Source: Amycolatopsis keratiniphila subsp. keratiniphila
Lineage (GTDB): Bacteria > Actinomycetota > Actinomycetes > Mycobacteriales > Pseudonocardiaceae
Assembly (NCBI RefSeq): GCF_001620365.2
Contig: NZ_LQMT02000037.1
Coordinates: 104,467 to 168,466 of the forward strand
DNA: 64,000 bases
Direction: 5' to 3'
The position numbers were made by a program, and so were the translations under genes. Below, in pieces: positions 42,659 through 50,954 of this stretch. How positions within the stretch are numbered: the first letter of the stretch is position 1; every line of letters begins with the position of its first letter. Under the pieces are notes generated by a model. The model searched no databases, had not been told where the DNA came from, and saw only the letters and a program-made list of their open reading frames with translations.

Positions 42659-43396
42659 ATGCACTGGTACGAGGACGACGACCTGTGGGTCGGCTTCGCG
42701 GACGTGATGTTCCCGCCCAGCCGGGCCGAGGAGGCCGAACGCCTGACGGCCACGTCGCCGCTGCTGGAAGTCGCCGACGGCGCAAGAGTGCTCGACCTGG
42801 CGTGCGGTCCGGCGATCCACGTCGTGCCGCTGGCCAAGAGGGGCGCCGATGTGACCGGCGTCGACCTGAGCCCGGCGATGCTCGAACGCGCGCGCGAGGC
42901 CTGCGAAAACGCGGGCGTCGCCGCGAAGCTGATCCAGGCCGACATGCTCGAGTACACCGAGCCCGGCGCGTACGACCTGATCATCAACATGTACACGTCC
43001 TTCGGCTACTTCACCGACCCCGGCGACAACCTCACGGTGCTGCGCAACGCCCACGCCAGCCTCGCGCCCGGCGGCAGGCTCCTGATCGACGTGCTCGGCA
43101 AGGAGGTGCTGGCCGGCTGGGTCGGCAGGCCGAAGGCGGTCGACGTCGACGGCGGGACGGTGTTCATGCGCGACACCATCCTCGACGACTGGTCGCGCCT
43201 CGAAACCGAGTGGACCCTGGTTCGCGGCGGCGAGGCGAAGCGGGCGTCGATCGTCTCCTTCCTGTACAGCGCCGCGGAACTGAAGGCGCTGTTCGAGACG
43301 GCGGGCTTCACCGGCGTCGAATGCTTCGGCGACTTCGACGGTTCGCCGTACGACAACCACGCGCGCCGCCTGATCGTGCGTGGTGAACGTGCCTGA
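42659..43396 (+). CDS. Class I SAM-dependent methyltransferase
   Basis: A 245-residue methyltransferase. Motif I is VLDLACGPAIHVVPLAKRGADVTGVD and motif post-I follows with SPAMLERAREAC; the LLIDVLGKEVLAG region is in the later core. The ATG at 42659 follows GGAGAG closely; a GTG at 42635 is the alternative. Its last 8 nt overlap the permease gene, making it the first gene of the six-gene transporter/ligase operon. It probably methylates the product of the ligase system (inference). Confidence 0.85.
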   Translation: MHWYEDDDLWVGFADVMFPPSRAEEAERLTATSPLLEVADGARVLDLACGPAIHVVPLAKRGADVTGVDLSPAMLERAREACENAGVAAKLIQADMLEYTEPGAYDLIINMYTSFGYFTDPGDNLTVLRNAHASLAPGGRLLIDVLGKEVLAGWVGRPKAVDVDGGTVFMRDTILDDWSRLETEWTLVRGGEAKRASIVSFLYSAAELKALFETAGFTGVECFGDFDGSPYDNHARRLIVRGERA

Positions 43397-44471
43397 GCCG
43401 CTCCGCCTCTTCGCGGAACCGGACGACGACACTGTGCGGCCACTCCGGCTCACCGGTCCGGTGCTCCTGCTTTCGGTCGCGCTCGCGATCTCGCTGATCG
43501 CGGGCATCGCGCTCGGCCCGTCGAACGTCGCGCTCGCGGATGTCCTGCGCTACCTGGGAAAGGCGATCACCGGCGGCACCATCACCGGCGACGAGGTCAC
43601 CGGGTACTCGATCGTCTGGCAGGTCCGCACGCCGAGGGTGCTGCTGGCGGCCGTGGTCGGCGCCGGGCTCGCGGTGGTCGGGGTGGCCGTGCAGGCGCTG
43701 GTCCGCAACGCCCTCGCCGATCCGTTCGTGCTCGGGATCTCGTCGGGCGCTTCGGTCGGCGCCGCGGCCGTCGTGGTGTTCGGCCTGTTCGCCGGGCTCG
43801 GCGTGCTGGCGCTGTCGACGGCCGCGTTCCTCGGCGCGCTCGGCGCGACCGCGCTGGTGTATCTGGCCGCCCGCAGCAGATTCGGCCTGACGCCGTTGCG
43901 TCTCGTGCTCACCGGGGTCGCGCTCACGTATGCCTTCCAGGCCGTGATGAGCGTGCTCGTCTACCTCTCGCCGAACGGTCAGGCCGCGCAGACCGTGCTG
44001 TTCTGGCTGCTCGGCAGCCTCGGCTCCGCGACATGGGCGTCACTGCCGCTGGCCGCGCTCGGCGTGGCGGTCGCGGTCGTGGTCCTGCTGCGCTACGGAA
44101 CCGCGCTCGACGTCCTGTCCATGGGTGACGAGACCGCGATGAGCCTCGGCACCGACGCCGCCGCCTTGCGCCGCTGGCTCTTCCTGCTCACCGCGGTCGT
44201 CACCGGGTTGCTCGTGGCGGTCAGCGGCTCGATCGGCTTCGTCGGGCTGGTCCTGCCGCATGTGGTGCGGATGATCGCCGGTTCGGGGCATCGCCGGGTG
44301 CTGGCGCTCGCGCCGCTGGTGGGCGCGGTCTTCCTGGTGTGGGTCGATCTGCTGGCCCGCACGCTCGTCGCCCCCGAGGAACTGCCGCTCGGCGTGATCA
44401 CCGCGCTGATCGGCGTTCCGGTGTTCCTCGTCGTGATGCGGCGCCGCGGCTACGCGTTCGGAGGTCGCTGA
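43389..44471 (+). CDS. FecCD-family ABC transporter permease (siderophore/cobalamin type)
   Basis: A 360-residue polytopic permease of the FecCD/BtuC family with about ten membrane helices. Visible signatures are VRTPRVLLAAVVGAGLAVVG, VQALVRNALADPFVLGISSGAS and GSIGFVGLVLPHVVRMIAG, the last being the ATPase-coupling region. The family imports Fe(III)-siderophores, heme or vitamin B12. Several GTG starts are possible (43380, 43383, 43389), all overlapping the methyltransferase. A single permease gene implies a homodimer. The stop overlaps the ATPase start (TGATG). Confidence 0.92.
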   Translation: MPEPLRLFAEPDDDTVRPLRLTGPVLLLSVALAISLIAGIALGPSNVALADVLRYLGKAITGGTITGDEVTGYSIVWQVRTPRVLLAAVVGAGLAVVGVAVQALVRNALADPFVLGISSGASVGAAAVVVFGLFAGLGVLALSTAAFLGALGATALVYLAARSRFGLTPLRLVLTGVALTYAFQAVMSVLVYLSPNGQAAQTVLFWLLGSLGSATWASLPLAALGVAVAVVVLLRYGTALDVLSMGDETAMSLGTDAAALRRWLFLLTAVVTGLLVAVSGSIGFVGLVLPHVVRMIAGSGHRRVLALAPLVGAVFLVWVDLLARTLVAPEELPLGVITALIGVPVFLVVMRRRGYAFGGR

Positions 44472-45259
44472 TGCTGTCGCTGCGCGAACTTTCCGTCGAG
44501 GTGGCCGGGACGACGTTGCTCCGTGAGCTGCGTTTGGACGTCGGCTTGGGCGAGGTCGTCGGCCTCCTCGGCCCCAACGGCAGCGGCAAGTCGACCGCGT
44601 TGCGCTGTGTCTACCGCGCGCTGGCCCCGTCCGGCGGCGCCGTCCTGCTCGACGGGACCGACATCGCGGAGCAGGGCCTGCGCGACACCGCCCGCCGGAT
44701 CGCCGCGCTCACCCAGGACAGCCGGGCGGATCTCGACTTCACCGTCGAGGAGGTCGTCGCGCTCGGCCGGTCGCCGCATCAGCGCGGCAACCTCCGGCTT
44801 TCTGCCCGTGAACGCGCGCTGTGCCGGGAAGCGTTGCGGCGGATGGACATCACCCATCTCGCGCAGCGCAGTGTGCTGACGCTTTCGGGCGGCGAACGGC
44901 AGCGGGTGCTGGTGGCGAGGGCGCTCGTGCAGGAACCGGAGGTACTGGTCCTCGACGAGCCGACCAACCATCTCGACGTCCGTCACCAGGTGGAACTGCT
45001 GAAATTCCTGCGTGACTGCGGGCTCACCGTGCTCGTCGCACTGCACGATCTCAACCTCGCCGCCGCCGTCTGCCACCGGATCGCGTTGCTGCGCGCCGGA
45101 TCGCTCGCCGCCTGCGGCACGCCGGCCGAGGTGCTCACGCCGGAAACGGTCCACGCCGTGTTCGGCGTCGAGGTCACTCGGGTGACCCATCCCGTGACCG
45201 GCGCGCTCCAACTGCTCTACGACCTTCCCGCCGACGAAACCGAGGGGATCTCACGATGA
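44471..45259 (+). CDS. ABC transporter ATPase, FecE/FhuC-like
   Basis: A 262-residue ATPase. Walker A is GPNGSGKS at 34-41, the signature is LSGGERQRVLVARAL, Walker B is VLVLDEPTNHLD, and the H-loop histidine lies in LVALHDLNLAAA. It matches the iron-siderophore/cobalamin ATPase group. It energises the adjacent permease and ends in an ATGA overlap with the binding-protein gene. Confidence 0.94.
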   Translation: MLSLRELSVEVAGTTLLRELRLDVGLGEVVGLLGPNGSGKSTALRCVYRALAPSGGAVLLDGTDIAEQGLRDTARRIAALTQDSRADLDFTVEEVVALGRSPHQRGNLRLSARERALCREALRRMDITHLAQRSVLTLSGGERQRVLVARALVQEPEVLVLDEPTNHLDVRHQVELLKFLRDCGLTVLVALHDLNLAAAVCHRIALLRAGSLAACGTPAEVLTPETVHAVFGVEVTRVTHPVTGALQLLYDLPADETEGISR

Positions 45260-46239
45260 AGCCGTCCAGGGTGACCGCGCTCTTCGCCGCGGCACTGCTC
45301 CTGAGCGCCTGCGGTGCCCAGGTCGAGGCAGGTCCGACCGCGCAGGCACAGGCCACGGTGACCAACTGCGGCGCGCAGGTCACCTTCCCGGCGCCACAAC
45401 GTCCGGTGGCGTACGACGTTTCCGGTGCCGAGAAGCTGTTCGCGCTCGGGCTGGCCGGCCGGATGCGCGGCTACGTGATGAACTCGCTCGGCGACCCGTC
45501 GATCGCCGGTTCGCCGTGGAAGGACGATTACGCCAAGGTCGAACGGCTCGGCACCTCGCGGGTCACCCGCGAGATCCTGGTGAACGCCAAGGCGGATTGG
45601 GTGATCGCGGGCTGGAACTCCGGATTCAGCGAGGAACGCGGCATCACGCCGAAACTGCTGGAACAGGTCGGCATCCGCAGCTACCTGCACACCGAGACCT
45701 GCTGGGAGTATCCCACCGCGAAGTCGGAGGTGACGCCGCTCGAAGCGCTCTACACCGACCTGCGCAACCTCGGTGACATCTTCGGTGTCCGTCAGCGGGC
45801 CGACGAACTGGTCGCGGAACTCAAGGGACGCTTCGACAAGGTCCGCGCCGGAGCGCCGAAATCGCCGCCCGCCAAGGTGTTCGTCTACGATTCCGGCACC
45901 GATCAGCCGTTCACCGCCGGAAAACACGCCGCTCCCAACGACATCATCGACGCGGCAGGCGGCACGAACGTCTTCCGCGAGTTGCAGGACGGCTGGGGCA
46001 GTGTCGGCTGGGAAGCGGTGGTGAAGGCCGAGCCCGAGGTGATCGTCGTGGTGGACTACGCTGACCAGCCCGCGCAGGACAAGATCGCGTTCGTGAAATC
46101 GTCGCCACAGCTGAAGAACACGCCCGCCGTGCGCGACAACCGGTTCCACGTCATCTCCTACGGTGATCTCGTGAGCGGACCGCGCAACGCGGCGGGCGCC
46201 GAATCGCTGGCCGCGTACCTGCGCTCGATCGGCCGGTGA
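45256..46239 (+). CDS. FecB/BtuF-type substrate-binding lipoprotein
   Basis: A 327-residue binding protein. The lipoprotein signal ends in LLLSAC with the lipidated Cys19. The mature part has the two-lobe FecB/FepB fold: VAYDVSGAEKLFALGLAGRM in the first lobe, the long linking helix near NLGDIFGVRQRADELVAEL, and the second lobe with FVYDSGTDQPFTAGK. Such proteins bind ferric siderophores, heme or cobalamin. The gene sits in the operon between transporter and ligase genes, so its ligand may be what the two biosynthetic enzymes make. Confidence 0.92.
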   Translation: MKPSRVTALFAAALLLSACGAQVEAGPTAQAQATVTNCGAQVTFPAPQRPVAYDVSGAEKLFALGLAGRMRGYVMNSLGDPSIAGSPWKDDYAKVERLGTSRVTREILVNAKADWVIAGWNSGFSEERGITPKLLEQVGIRSYLHTETCWEYPTAKSEVTPLEALYTDLRNLGDIFGVRQRADELVAELKGRFDKVRAGAPKSPPAKVFVYDSGTDQPFTAGKHAAPNDIIDAAGGTNVFRELQDGWGSVGWEAVVKAEPEVIVVVDYADQPAQDKIAFVKSSPQLKNTPAVRDNRFHVISYGDLVSGPRNAAGAESLAAYLRSIGR

Positions 46240-47291
46240 CCGCGATGTCCGCGCTGGTCCACGAACACGTCACCGACGCGATCAAGACGCCGTCGTTGAT
46301 CCGGCTCGAACCGAACGTCGTGCTGATCCGCTTCGAAACGCTGAAGGTCTACGCCGCGCTCGGCGCCGTGCGATCGCTGCTCGCCGACGGATCGGTCCGA
46401 AAAGGACAGACGCTGATCGACAGCTCCAGCGGGATCTACGCGCTCGCGCTGGCGATGGCCTGCCACCGCTACGGTCTGCGCTGCCACATCGTCGCGTCCA
46501 CCACCGTCGACCTCACGATGCGTTCGCAGCTGGAGATCCTCGGCGCGACGGTGGATCAGATGCCGCCGTCGGACGACCTCCGCCTCGACCAGCGGCGCCG
46601 GGTCGCGCGCGTGCGCGAACTCCTGGACCGGCATCCGGACATGCACTGGATGCGCCAGTACCACGATCCCGTGCACTACCTGGGTTATGCCGAGGTCGCC
46701 GACCTCGTCGCCCGCGCCCTGCCGTCCGGGCCGCTCACCGTCGTCGGCAGCGTGGGCACCGGCGCGTCGACCGGCGGGATCGCCCGCTCGTTGCGCGAAC
46801 GCGATCCGGACGTCCGGCTGACGGGCGTCCAGCCCTTCGGCAGCGTCACCTTCGGCAGCGAACGGTTCACCGATCCGGACGCGATCATCGCGGGGATCGG
46901 CTCGGCCATCCCGTTCGACAACGTCGACCACGAGCTGTACGACCGGATCCACTGGCTGGATTTCGTGCACGCCATGGCCGCGACCGTCGGCCTGATGCGT
47001 GAGCACGCCGTGTTCGCCGGGTTGTCCACCGGCGCCGCGTATCTCGTCGCGGGCTGGGAGGCGGCGCGGAATCCGGACCGGACGCATGTGGTGATCGGCG
47101 CCGACACCGGGCACCGTTACACGGCAAGGGTTTTCTCCCGGCATCGGGAGGCGGTCGACCCGGCTTCGCTCGCGCCGCGCGAGATCGCGTCGCTGGACGA
47201 CCTCGCCCTGCCGTGGGCCACGATGGACTGGCGGCGCCGCCGCTTCGGGAAACCCTCGCTGCCGTTGTACCGGAAGGAGCGGGCGTCGTGA
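46236..47291 (+). CDS. PLP-dependent enzyme, cysteine synthase/SbnA-like
   Basis: A 351-residue fold-type II PLP enzyme. The PLP lysine is Lys37 in RFETLKVYAALGAV, and the phosphate loop is GTGASTGG at 174-181. The first substrate loop reads SSSGIYAL (63-70), where SbnA and cysteine synthases have SGN, so the residue that touches the PLP ring is changed. Relatives make cysteine, 2,3-diaminopropionate precursors or other beta-substituted alanines. The GTG at 46236 overlaps the binding-protein stop (GTGA) and the gene ends in a GTGA overlap with the ATP-grasp ligase. Confidence 0.85.
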   Translation: MTAMSALVHEHVTDAIKTPSLIRLEPNVVLIRFETLKVYAALGAVRSLLADGSVRKGQTLIDSSSGIYALALAMACHRYGLRCHIVASTTVDLTMRSQLEILGATVDQMPPSDDLRLDQRRRVARVRELLDRHPDMHWMRQYHDPVHYLGYAEVADLVARALPSGPLTVVGSVGTGASTGGIARSLRERDPDVRLTGVQPFGSVTFGSERFTDPDAIIAGIGSAIPFDNVDHELYDRIHWLDFVHAMAATVGLMREHAVFAGLSTGAAYLVAGWEAARNPDRTHVVIGADTGHRYTARVFSRHREAVDPASLAPREIASLDDLALPWATMDWRRRRFGKPSLPLYRKERAS

Positions 47292-48478
47292 CCGTCGTCC
47301 TGTTGGAAGCACTCACCTTCGGCCTGGGCAGGCTGGCCGACGCGGCGGCGGAGGCCGGGCGGAAACTGGTTCTGTTCACCGGAAACCGCGACATCTACCG
47401 CTACGAACTCGGCACGCTCGGGCCGGACAGGGTCGAGGTCGTCGACATCGACACCACCGACATCGATGCCTGCGAAACCGCGTTGCGCGCCATCCCGGAC
47501 CTCGCCGGGATCATCAACTCGACGGACACCTGGGCGCTGCCGGGCGCGGAACTCACCGCCCGGCTCGGCCTGCCCGGTCCGGACGCGGCCGCCGTCCGGG
47601 TGCTGCGGGACAAGGGCGCGGTGCGTGATCTGCTGTACGAACACGGGCTCACCCGCGGCAGGCCGGTGCCCGTCATGGTCGCCGAGGAGCTCGGATTTCC
47701 CTTGGTGGTCAAGGACTCTTCGGGAACGTCGTCACGTGGGGTGTGGCTCGTCCGCGATCAGGCCGAACTCGACCGGGCGAGGCTGGAGGCGAAGGAAACG
47801 CCGCTCAAGGGGCACCTGATCGCCGAACCGTACTTCGCCGGACCGCTCTACAGCGCGGAAACCGTGACCTGGCAGGGAAGGACGCGGCTGCTCGGGATCC
47901 TCTCCCGCCAGCTCTCGCCCGAACCCGTCCGGCGAGAGGAGGCCGCGGCGTTCCCGGTGGCCTTCCCCGAAGCGGAGTACGCCGGGCTCGCCGACTGGAT
48001 CGGCCGCGTGCTCAAGGCCGCCGGACACGAGCAGGGCTTCGCGCACACCGAATTCGTGCTCACCGCCGACGGCCCGGAGGTCGTCGAGATCAACATCCGG
48101 ATCGGCGGGGCGATGCTCGGCGAGGCGTTGTGCCGGTCGTTGGACACCAACGTCTATTCCGCGATGATCGCCATGGCGGTGGGCGAGGAACCCGCCCTGC
48201 TCACCCAGAAGATCGGGGGAGGGCCGGGGATCGGGTTCGTCCTGGTGTACCCGGCCGAGGAAGGCGTGCTGAAGGGCTGGTCGGGGCTCGACAGGCTGCC
48301 CGGCCTGCCCGGCGCGCCGGAGTGGTACCCGACGGCGAGCCCCGGTAACGAGATCCGGCATCTCACCGATCAGCGTTCGTGCACCGGGATCGTCCTCGCC
48401 GAAGGGCCGACGGCGGAACTGGCGCTGCATCGCGCGCTCGCCGCGGCGGGCGGGATCAGGCCGGAACTCGATTCTTGA
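47288..48478 (+). CDS. ATP-grasp carboxylate-amine ligase
   Basis: A 396-residue ATP-grasp enzyme. The N-terminal Rossmann-like part (LLEALTFGLGRLADAAAEAG) is followed by the ATP-grasp core: FPLVVKDSSGTSSRGVWLV, the HLIAEPYFAGPLYSAETV strand and the Mg/ATP motif VVEINIRIGGAMLGEAL. Relatives join amino acids, for example dipeptide and pseudopeptide ligases. Here it probably condenses an amino acid made by the neighbouring PLP enzyme with another acid or amine. It is the last gene of the operon, 9 nt before a 49-bp palindrome. Confidence 0.87.
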   Translation: MTVVLLEALTFGLGRLADAAAEAGRKLVLFTGNRDIYRYELGTLGPDRVEVVDIDTTDIDACETALRAIPDLAGIINSTDTWALPGAELTARLGLPGPDAAAVRVLRDKGAVRDLLYEHGLTRGRPVPVMVAEELGFPLVVKDSSGTSSRGVWLVRDQAELDRARLEAKETPLKGHLIAEPYFAGPLYSAETVTWQGRTRLLGILSRQLSPEPVRREEAAAFPVAFPEAEYAGLADWIGRVLKAAGHEQGFAHTEFVLTADGPEVVEINIRIGGAMLGEALCRSLDTNVYSAMIAMAVGEEPALLTQKIGGGPGIGFVLVYPAEEGVLKGWSGLDRLPGLPGAPEWYPTASPGNEIRHLTDQRSCTGIVLAEGPTAELALHRALAAAGGIRPELDS

Positions 48479-48487
48479 GAGGTCTCT

Positions 48488-48536
48488 CAGATGGATAGTC
48501 CTACTTTCTGTTTTGGAAAGTATGACTATCCATCTG
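48488..48536. promoter_or_regulatory. 49-bp palindrome, operator or terminator
   Basis: Outer arms CAGATGGATAGTC and GACTATCCATCTG (13 bp, perfect) enclose inner arms ACTTTC and GAAAGT, with 2-nt bulges and a 7-nt loop TGTTTTG. It begins 9 nt after the ATP-grasp stop, and its right end overlaps the GGAGGG ribosome binding site of the next gene. It is AT-rich for this genome. It may be a regulator operator for the SDR gene, a terminator, or both. Confidence 0.75.
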
Positions 48537-48545
48537 GAGGGAACT

Positions 48546-49451
48546 GTGGGCGAAGCAGTGGGCAGGCGCGCGGTGCTCGGGGGCGCGGCGGCGGCCGGTG
48601 TCGCGATGCTGGCGGCGAACACGGCCACGGCGGGGGAAGACCGGCGGCGGTTCGCGGGTAAGGTCGTGATCGTCACCGGGGCGACGTCGGGGATCGGCCG
48701 CGAGACGGCCATCGCCTTCGCCGCGGCCGGGGCCAAGGTCGGTTTCTGTGGCAGGCGGGAAGAACTCGGCCGCGGGGTCGAACGGGAGATCCGCCGCGCG
48801 GGCGGGGAGGCGACCTATTTCCGGGCGGACGTCCGGGTTCCCGAACAGGTGCAGGCCTTCGTGGACGGCGTCGCTCGCCGGTACGGAGGGCTCGACATCG
48901 CGTTCAACAACGCCGGGATCCACCTCGGCAAGCCGCTGCACGAGATCTCCGTCGACGAATGGGAGGACGTGCAGCGCACCAACGCGCGGGGCGTGTTCCT
49001 CTCGATCAAGTACGAGGTGCCGCATCTGCTGAAGGCGGGCGGCGGGGTGATCGTCTGCACCGCTTCGGCGCAGGCCGACCAGACCAGGCCGGGGCACGCC
49101 GCCTACACGTCGAGCAAACGCGCCGTGCAGGGTCTCGTGCGCGCGGCGGCGTTGGACTACGGCGCGAAGGGCATCCGGGTGCTGTCGATCGATCCGGGGA
49201 CGACCGACACCCGGCTGGTACGGCCGCCGGGTATTCCGGACGATTTGTGGGCACGGTTCAAGAAGGCTTGGGGGCCGTTGAACGTCCATGGCCTGCCGCG
49301 GATGGGGGAGGCCGGTGAGATCGCTTCGGCGGTCCTTGCTTTGGCGTCGTCGGATTTCGGCTACCTGACCGGGACTTCGGTTCTCGTCGACGGTGGGTTG
49401 AACGCCGGGCGGCCGATGGTGATGCCGCCCGGTTTCACTCCGCCCGCCTGA
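48546..49451 (+). CDS. SDR oxidoreductase with Tat-like N-terminus
   Basis: A 301-residue SDR. The GTG at 48546 has GGAGGG 4-5 nt upstream and gives an N-terminus VGEAVGRRAVLGGAAAAGVAML, a twin-arginine-like signal (RRAVLGG then a hydrophobic stretch). The SDR body has VTGATSGIGRETA, FNNAGIH and YTSSK as YxxxK, with FGYLTGTSVLVDGGL at the end. Export of an NAD(P) enzyme would be unusual, so this may be a membrane-tethered or vestigial signal. Expression probably depends on the palindrome just upstream. Confidence 0.83.
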   Translation: MGEAVGRRAVLGGAAAAGVAMLAANTATAGEDRRRFAGKVVIVTGATSGIGRETAIAFAAAGAKVGFCGRREELGRGVEREIRRAGGEATYFRADVRVPEQVQAFVDGVARRYGGLDIAFNNAGIHLGKPLHEISVDEWEDVQRTNARGVFLSIKYEVPHLLKAGGGVIVCTASAQADQTRPGHAAYTSSKRAVQGLVRAAALDYGAKGIRVLSIDPGTTDTRLVRPPGIPDDLWARFKKAWGPLNVHGLPRMGEAGEIASAVLALASSDFGYLTGTSVLVDGGLNAGRPMVMPPGFTPPA

Positions 49452-49515
49452 ATGGTGCGGTGAGGCAAAGGTGGCGCGCCTTCGGTTCTATTGAGGGGTA
49501 AGGCAAAGGTGGCAC

Positions 49516-49568
49516 GTTGCGAAAGCCACTTTCGCAACGTTGAAGGTTGCGAAAGTGGCTTTCGCAAC
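49516..49568. repeat. Hairpin repeat, GTTGCGAAAG family, copy 2
   Basis: Same 53-nt element as at 28523, inserted in opposite orientation: identical 23-bp self-palindromic arms with loop GTTGAAG. The gap also holds repeated GGCAAAGGTGGC sequence just before it. Confidence 0.85.
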
Positions 49569-49611
49569 ACGTCGCCGACGCGGCCTGATGAGCCACATGG
49601 GTCCGGAGATG

Positions 49612-49666
49612 TGTCGCGAAAGCCACTTTCGCGACGTCTGATGTCCCGAAAGAAGCTTTCGCGACA
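49612..49666. repeat. Hairpin repeat, diverged copy 3
   Basis: A 55-nt hairpin with 24-nt arms (starting TGTCGCGAAAGCC), three mismatches and a 7-nt loop GTCTGAT. The arms keep the CGAAAG...CTTTCG core of copies 1 and 2, so it is a diverged relative placed 43 nt after copy 2. Confidence 0.75.
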
Positions 49667-49690
49667 CGAGCGCGAACGGGCCCGGAAAGC

Positions 49691-50257
49691 CTAAGCGGGC
49701 GCGCACTTCTTGGCCTCCGCGGCGGCGGCCATCAGCTCCTGCGTGTCGATTTTGAGCGCCGGCATGAGGTCGGGGGTTTCCGTGATCGGTTTCTGCGTGG
49801 CGTCCATCGCCTTGATCGCCGCGTCCATGGCGGCGTCGTTCCCCGACTTCTCCAACTGCCGTTTGCCCGCGGTCGCCGCGTCCCTGGCGGCGGCGTATTG
49901 GTCCACAAGGGACTTCCTTACCGCGTCGCCGCCGGGAATCGGCGACGGGGGCAGCGCGGTCAGTTCGTCGACGACCTTGCCCGCGAATCCCGCGCGGATC
50001 CCGAGTTCTTCCTTCAGTGCGCCGCGGGTGACTTCCGTGCCCGATCGTTGCTTACTCGCGTAGTCGTTGGAAGCCTTCATGTAGCCGTACACCGCGCCGC
50101 ATACTCCGTCGAGCCAGGCGACGGTCTTGGCGTCCGGCCCGGCGGGCGCCGAGGACGACGGGGTGGCGGTGACCGTCGCGGGAGCCGGCGGTGGCTCCCC
50201 GGAACAGGCCGTCGTCACGAACAGGGTCAGGGCGATGAGCAAGAGTTTCGTCTTCAT
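49691..50257 (-). CDS. Putative lipoprotein of unknown function
   Basis: A 188-residue lipoprotein. The signal peptide ends in the lipobox VTTAC with the lipidated Cys18, followed by a Pro/Ala/Thr-rich linker. The rest is helical with charged repeats and one Cys pair (CGAVYGYM near 53 and the C-terminal KKCAPA). No known domain is seen. It stands alone between repeats and the TetR gene. Confidence 0.7.
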   Translation of the reverse strand: MKTKLLLIALTLFVTTACSGEPPPAPATVTATPSSSAPAGPDAKTVAWLDGVCGAVYGYMKASNDYASKQRSGTEVTRGALKEELGIRAGFAGKVVDELTALPPSPIPGGDAVRKSLVDQYAAARDAATAGKRQLEKSGNDAAMDAAIKAMDATQKPITETPDLMPALKIDTQELMAAAAEAKKCAPA

Positions 50258-50321
50258 GGTTTCCCCTCCGGGGTGTACACGCGCCGGAGGGGCGGAGGGT
50301 TGCCTTGGTGGTCACCGCCAC

Positions 50322-50939
50322 TCAGTCGCAGCCGCCCATGACGCGGGCCAGTTCGGCGGGCCTCAGCGGGGGCTCCGGCAGCGGGTTCGCGGCGGGCGCT
50401 CGCATCCCGTCGAACAGCAGCGCGAGGTGGCGGCGCCACACCTCCGGCCGGACGGTCGCGGTCGCTTCCACGGTGCGCGCGATGCCCCAGGTCACGAAGG
50501 CCATGTCCTCGAGGGTGAAGTCGTCGCGCAGGGTGCCGCTCTCCTTGGCGCGTTCGACGATCCGGGTCATGAGTTCGTAGCCGCGTTCGAGATCTTCGGC
50601 CTGCGGTGGCCGCGTCGAAGCCAGTTCGTTGTAGCCGCGGTCGGCGGCCTGCAGTTCGCAGACCCGTTCGACGAACGACGTCAAGCCGATCCAGGCGTCG
50701 TCGAGGGAGAGCACGTGTTCGGCCAGTTTCGCGACGGTCTCGGTCCGGTCGGCGAACACGGCGTTCACCAGATCCGCCCGCTGCGGGAAGTGGTTGTACA
50801 GCGTGCCGATGCTGACGCCCGCGGTCTTGGCGATCTCTTCGAGCGCGACGTCGAGGCCGCGCTCGGCGTAGAGCCCCCGGGCCGCCTCGATCAGCAGGTC
50901 GCGGTTGCGCTGAGCGTCCTTCCGCAGGGGTTTGGTCAT
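50322..50939 (-). CDS. TetR-family regulator, divergent from SDR
   Basis: A 205-residue TetR repressor with the HTH AVEEIAKTAGVSIGTLYNHFPQRADLVNAVF-like segment (VALEEIAKTAGVSIGTLYNH) and a helical ligand domain. The 82-bp gap to the divergent SDR gene contains two 22-bp palindromic sites, so it probably represses both genes. Confidence 0.88.
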   Translation of the reverse strand: MTKPLRKDAQRNRDLLIEAARGLYAERGLDVALEEIAKTAGVSIGTLYNHFPQRADLVNAVFADRTETVAKLAEHVLSLDDAWIGLTSFVERVCELQAADRGYNELASTRPPQAEDLERGYELMTRIVERAKESGTLRDDFTLEDMAFVTWGIARTVEATATVRPEVWRRHLALLFDGMRAPAANPLPEPPLRPAELARVMGGCD

Positions 50940-50954
50940 GACGGCATCGTAGTC

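Noticed and set aside
49491..49706. Short open frames on both strands within the hairpin repeats (peptides like AKATFATFNVAK)
   Set aside because: They arise from the repeat arms themselves and would be read in several copies; no gene features.
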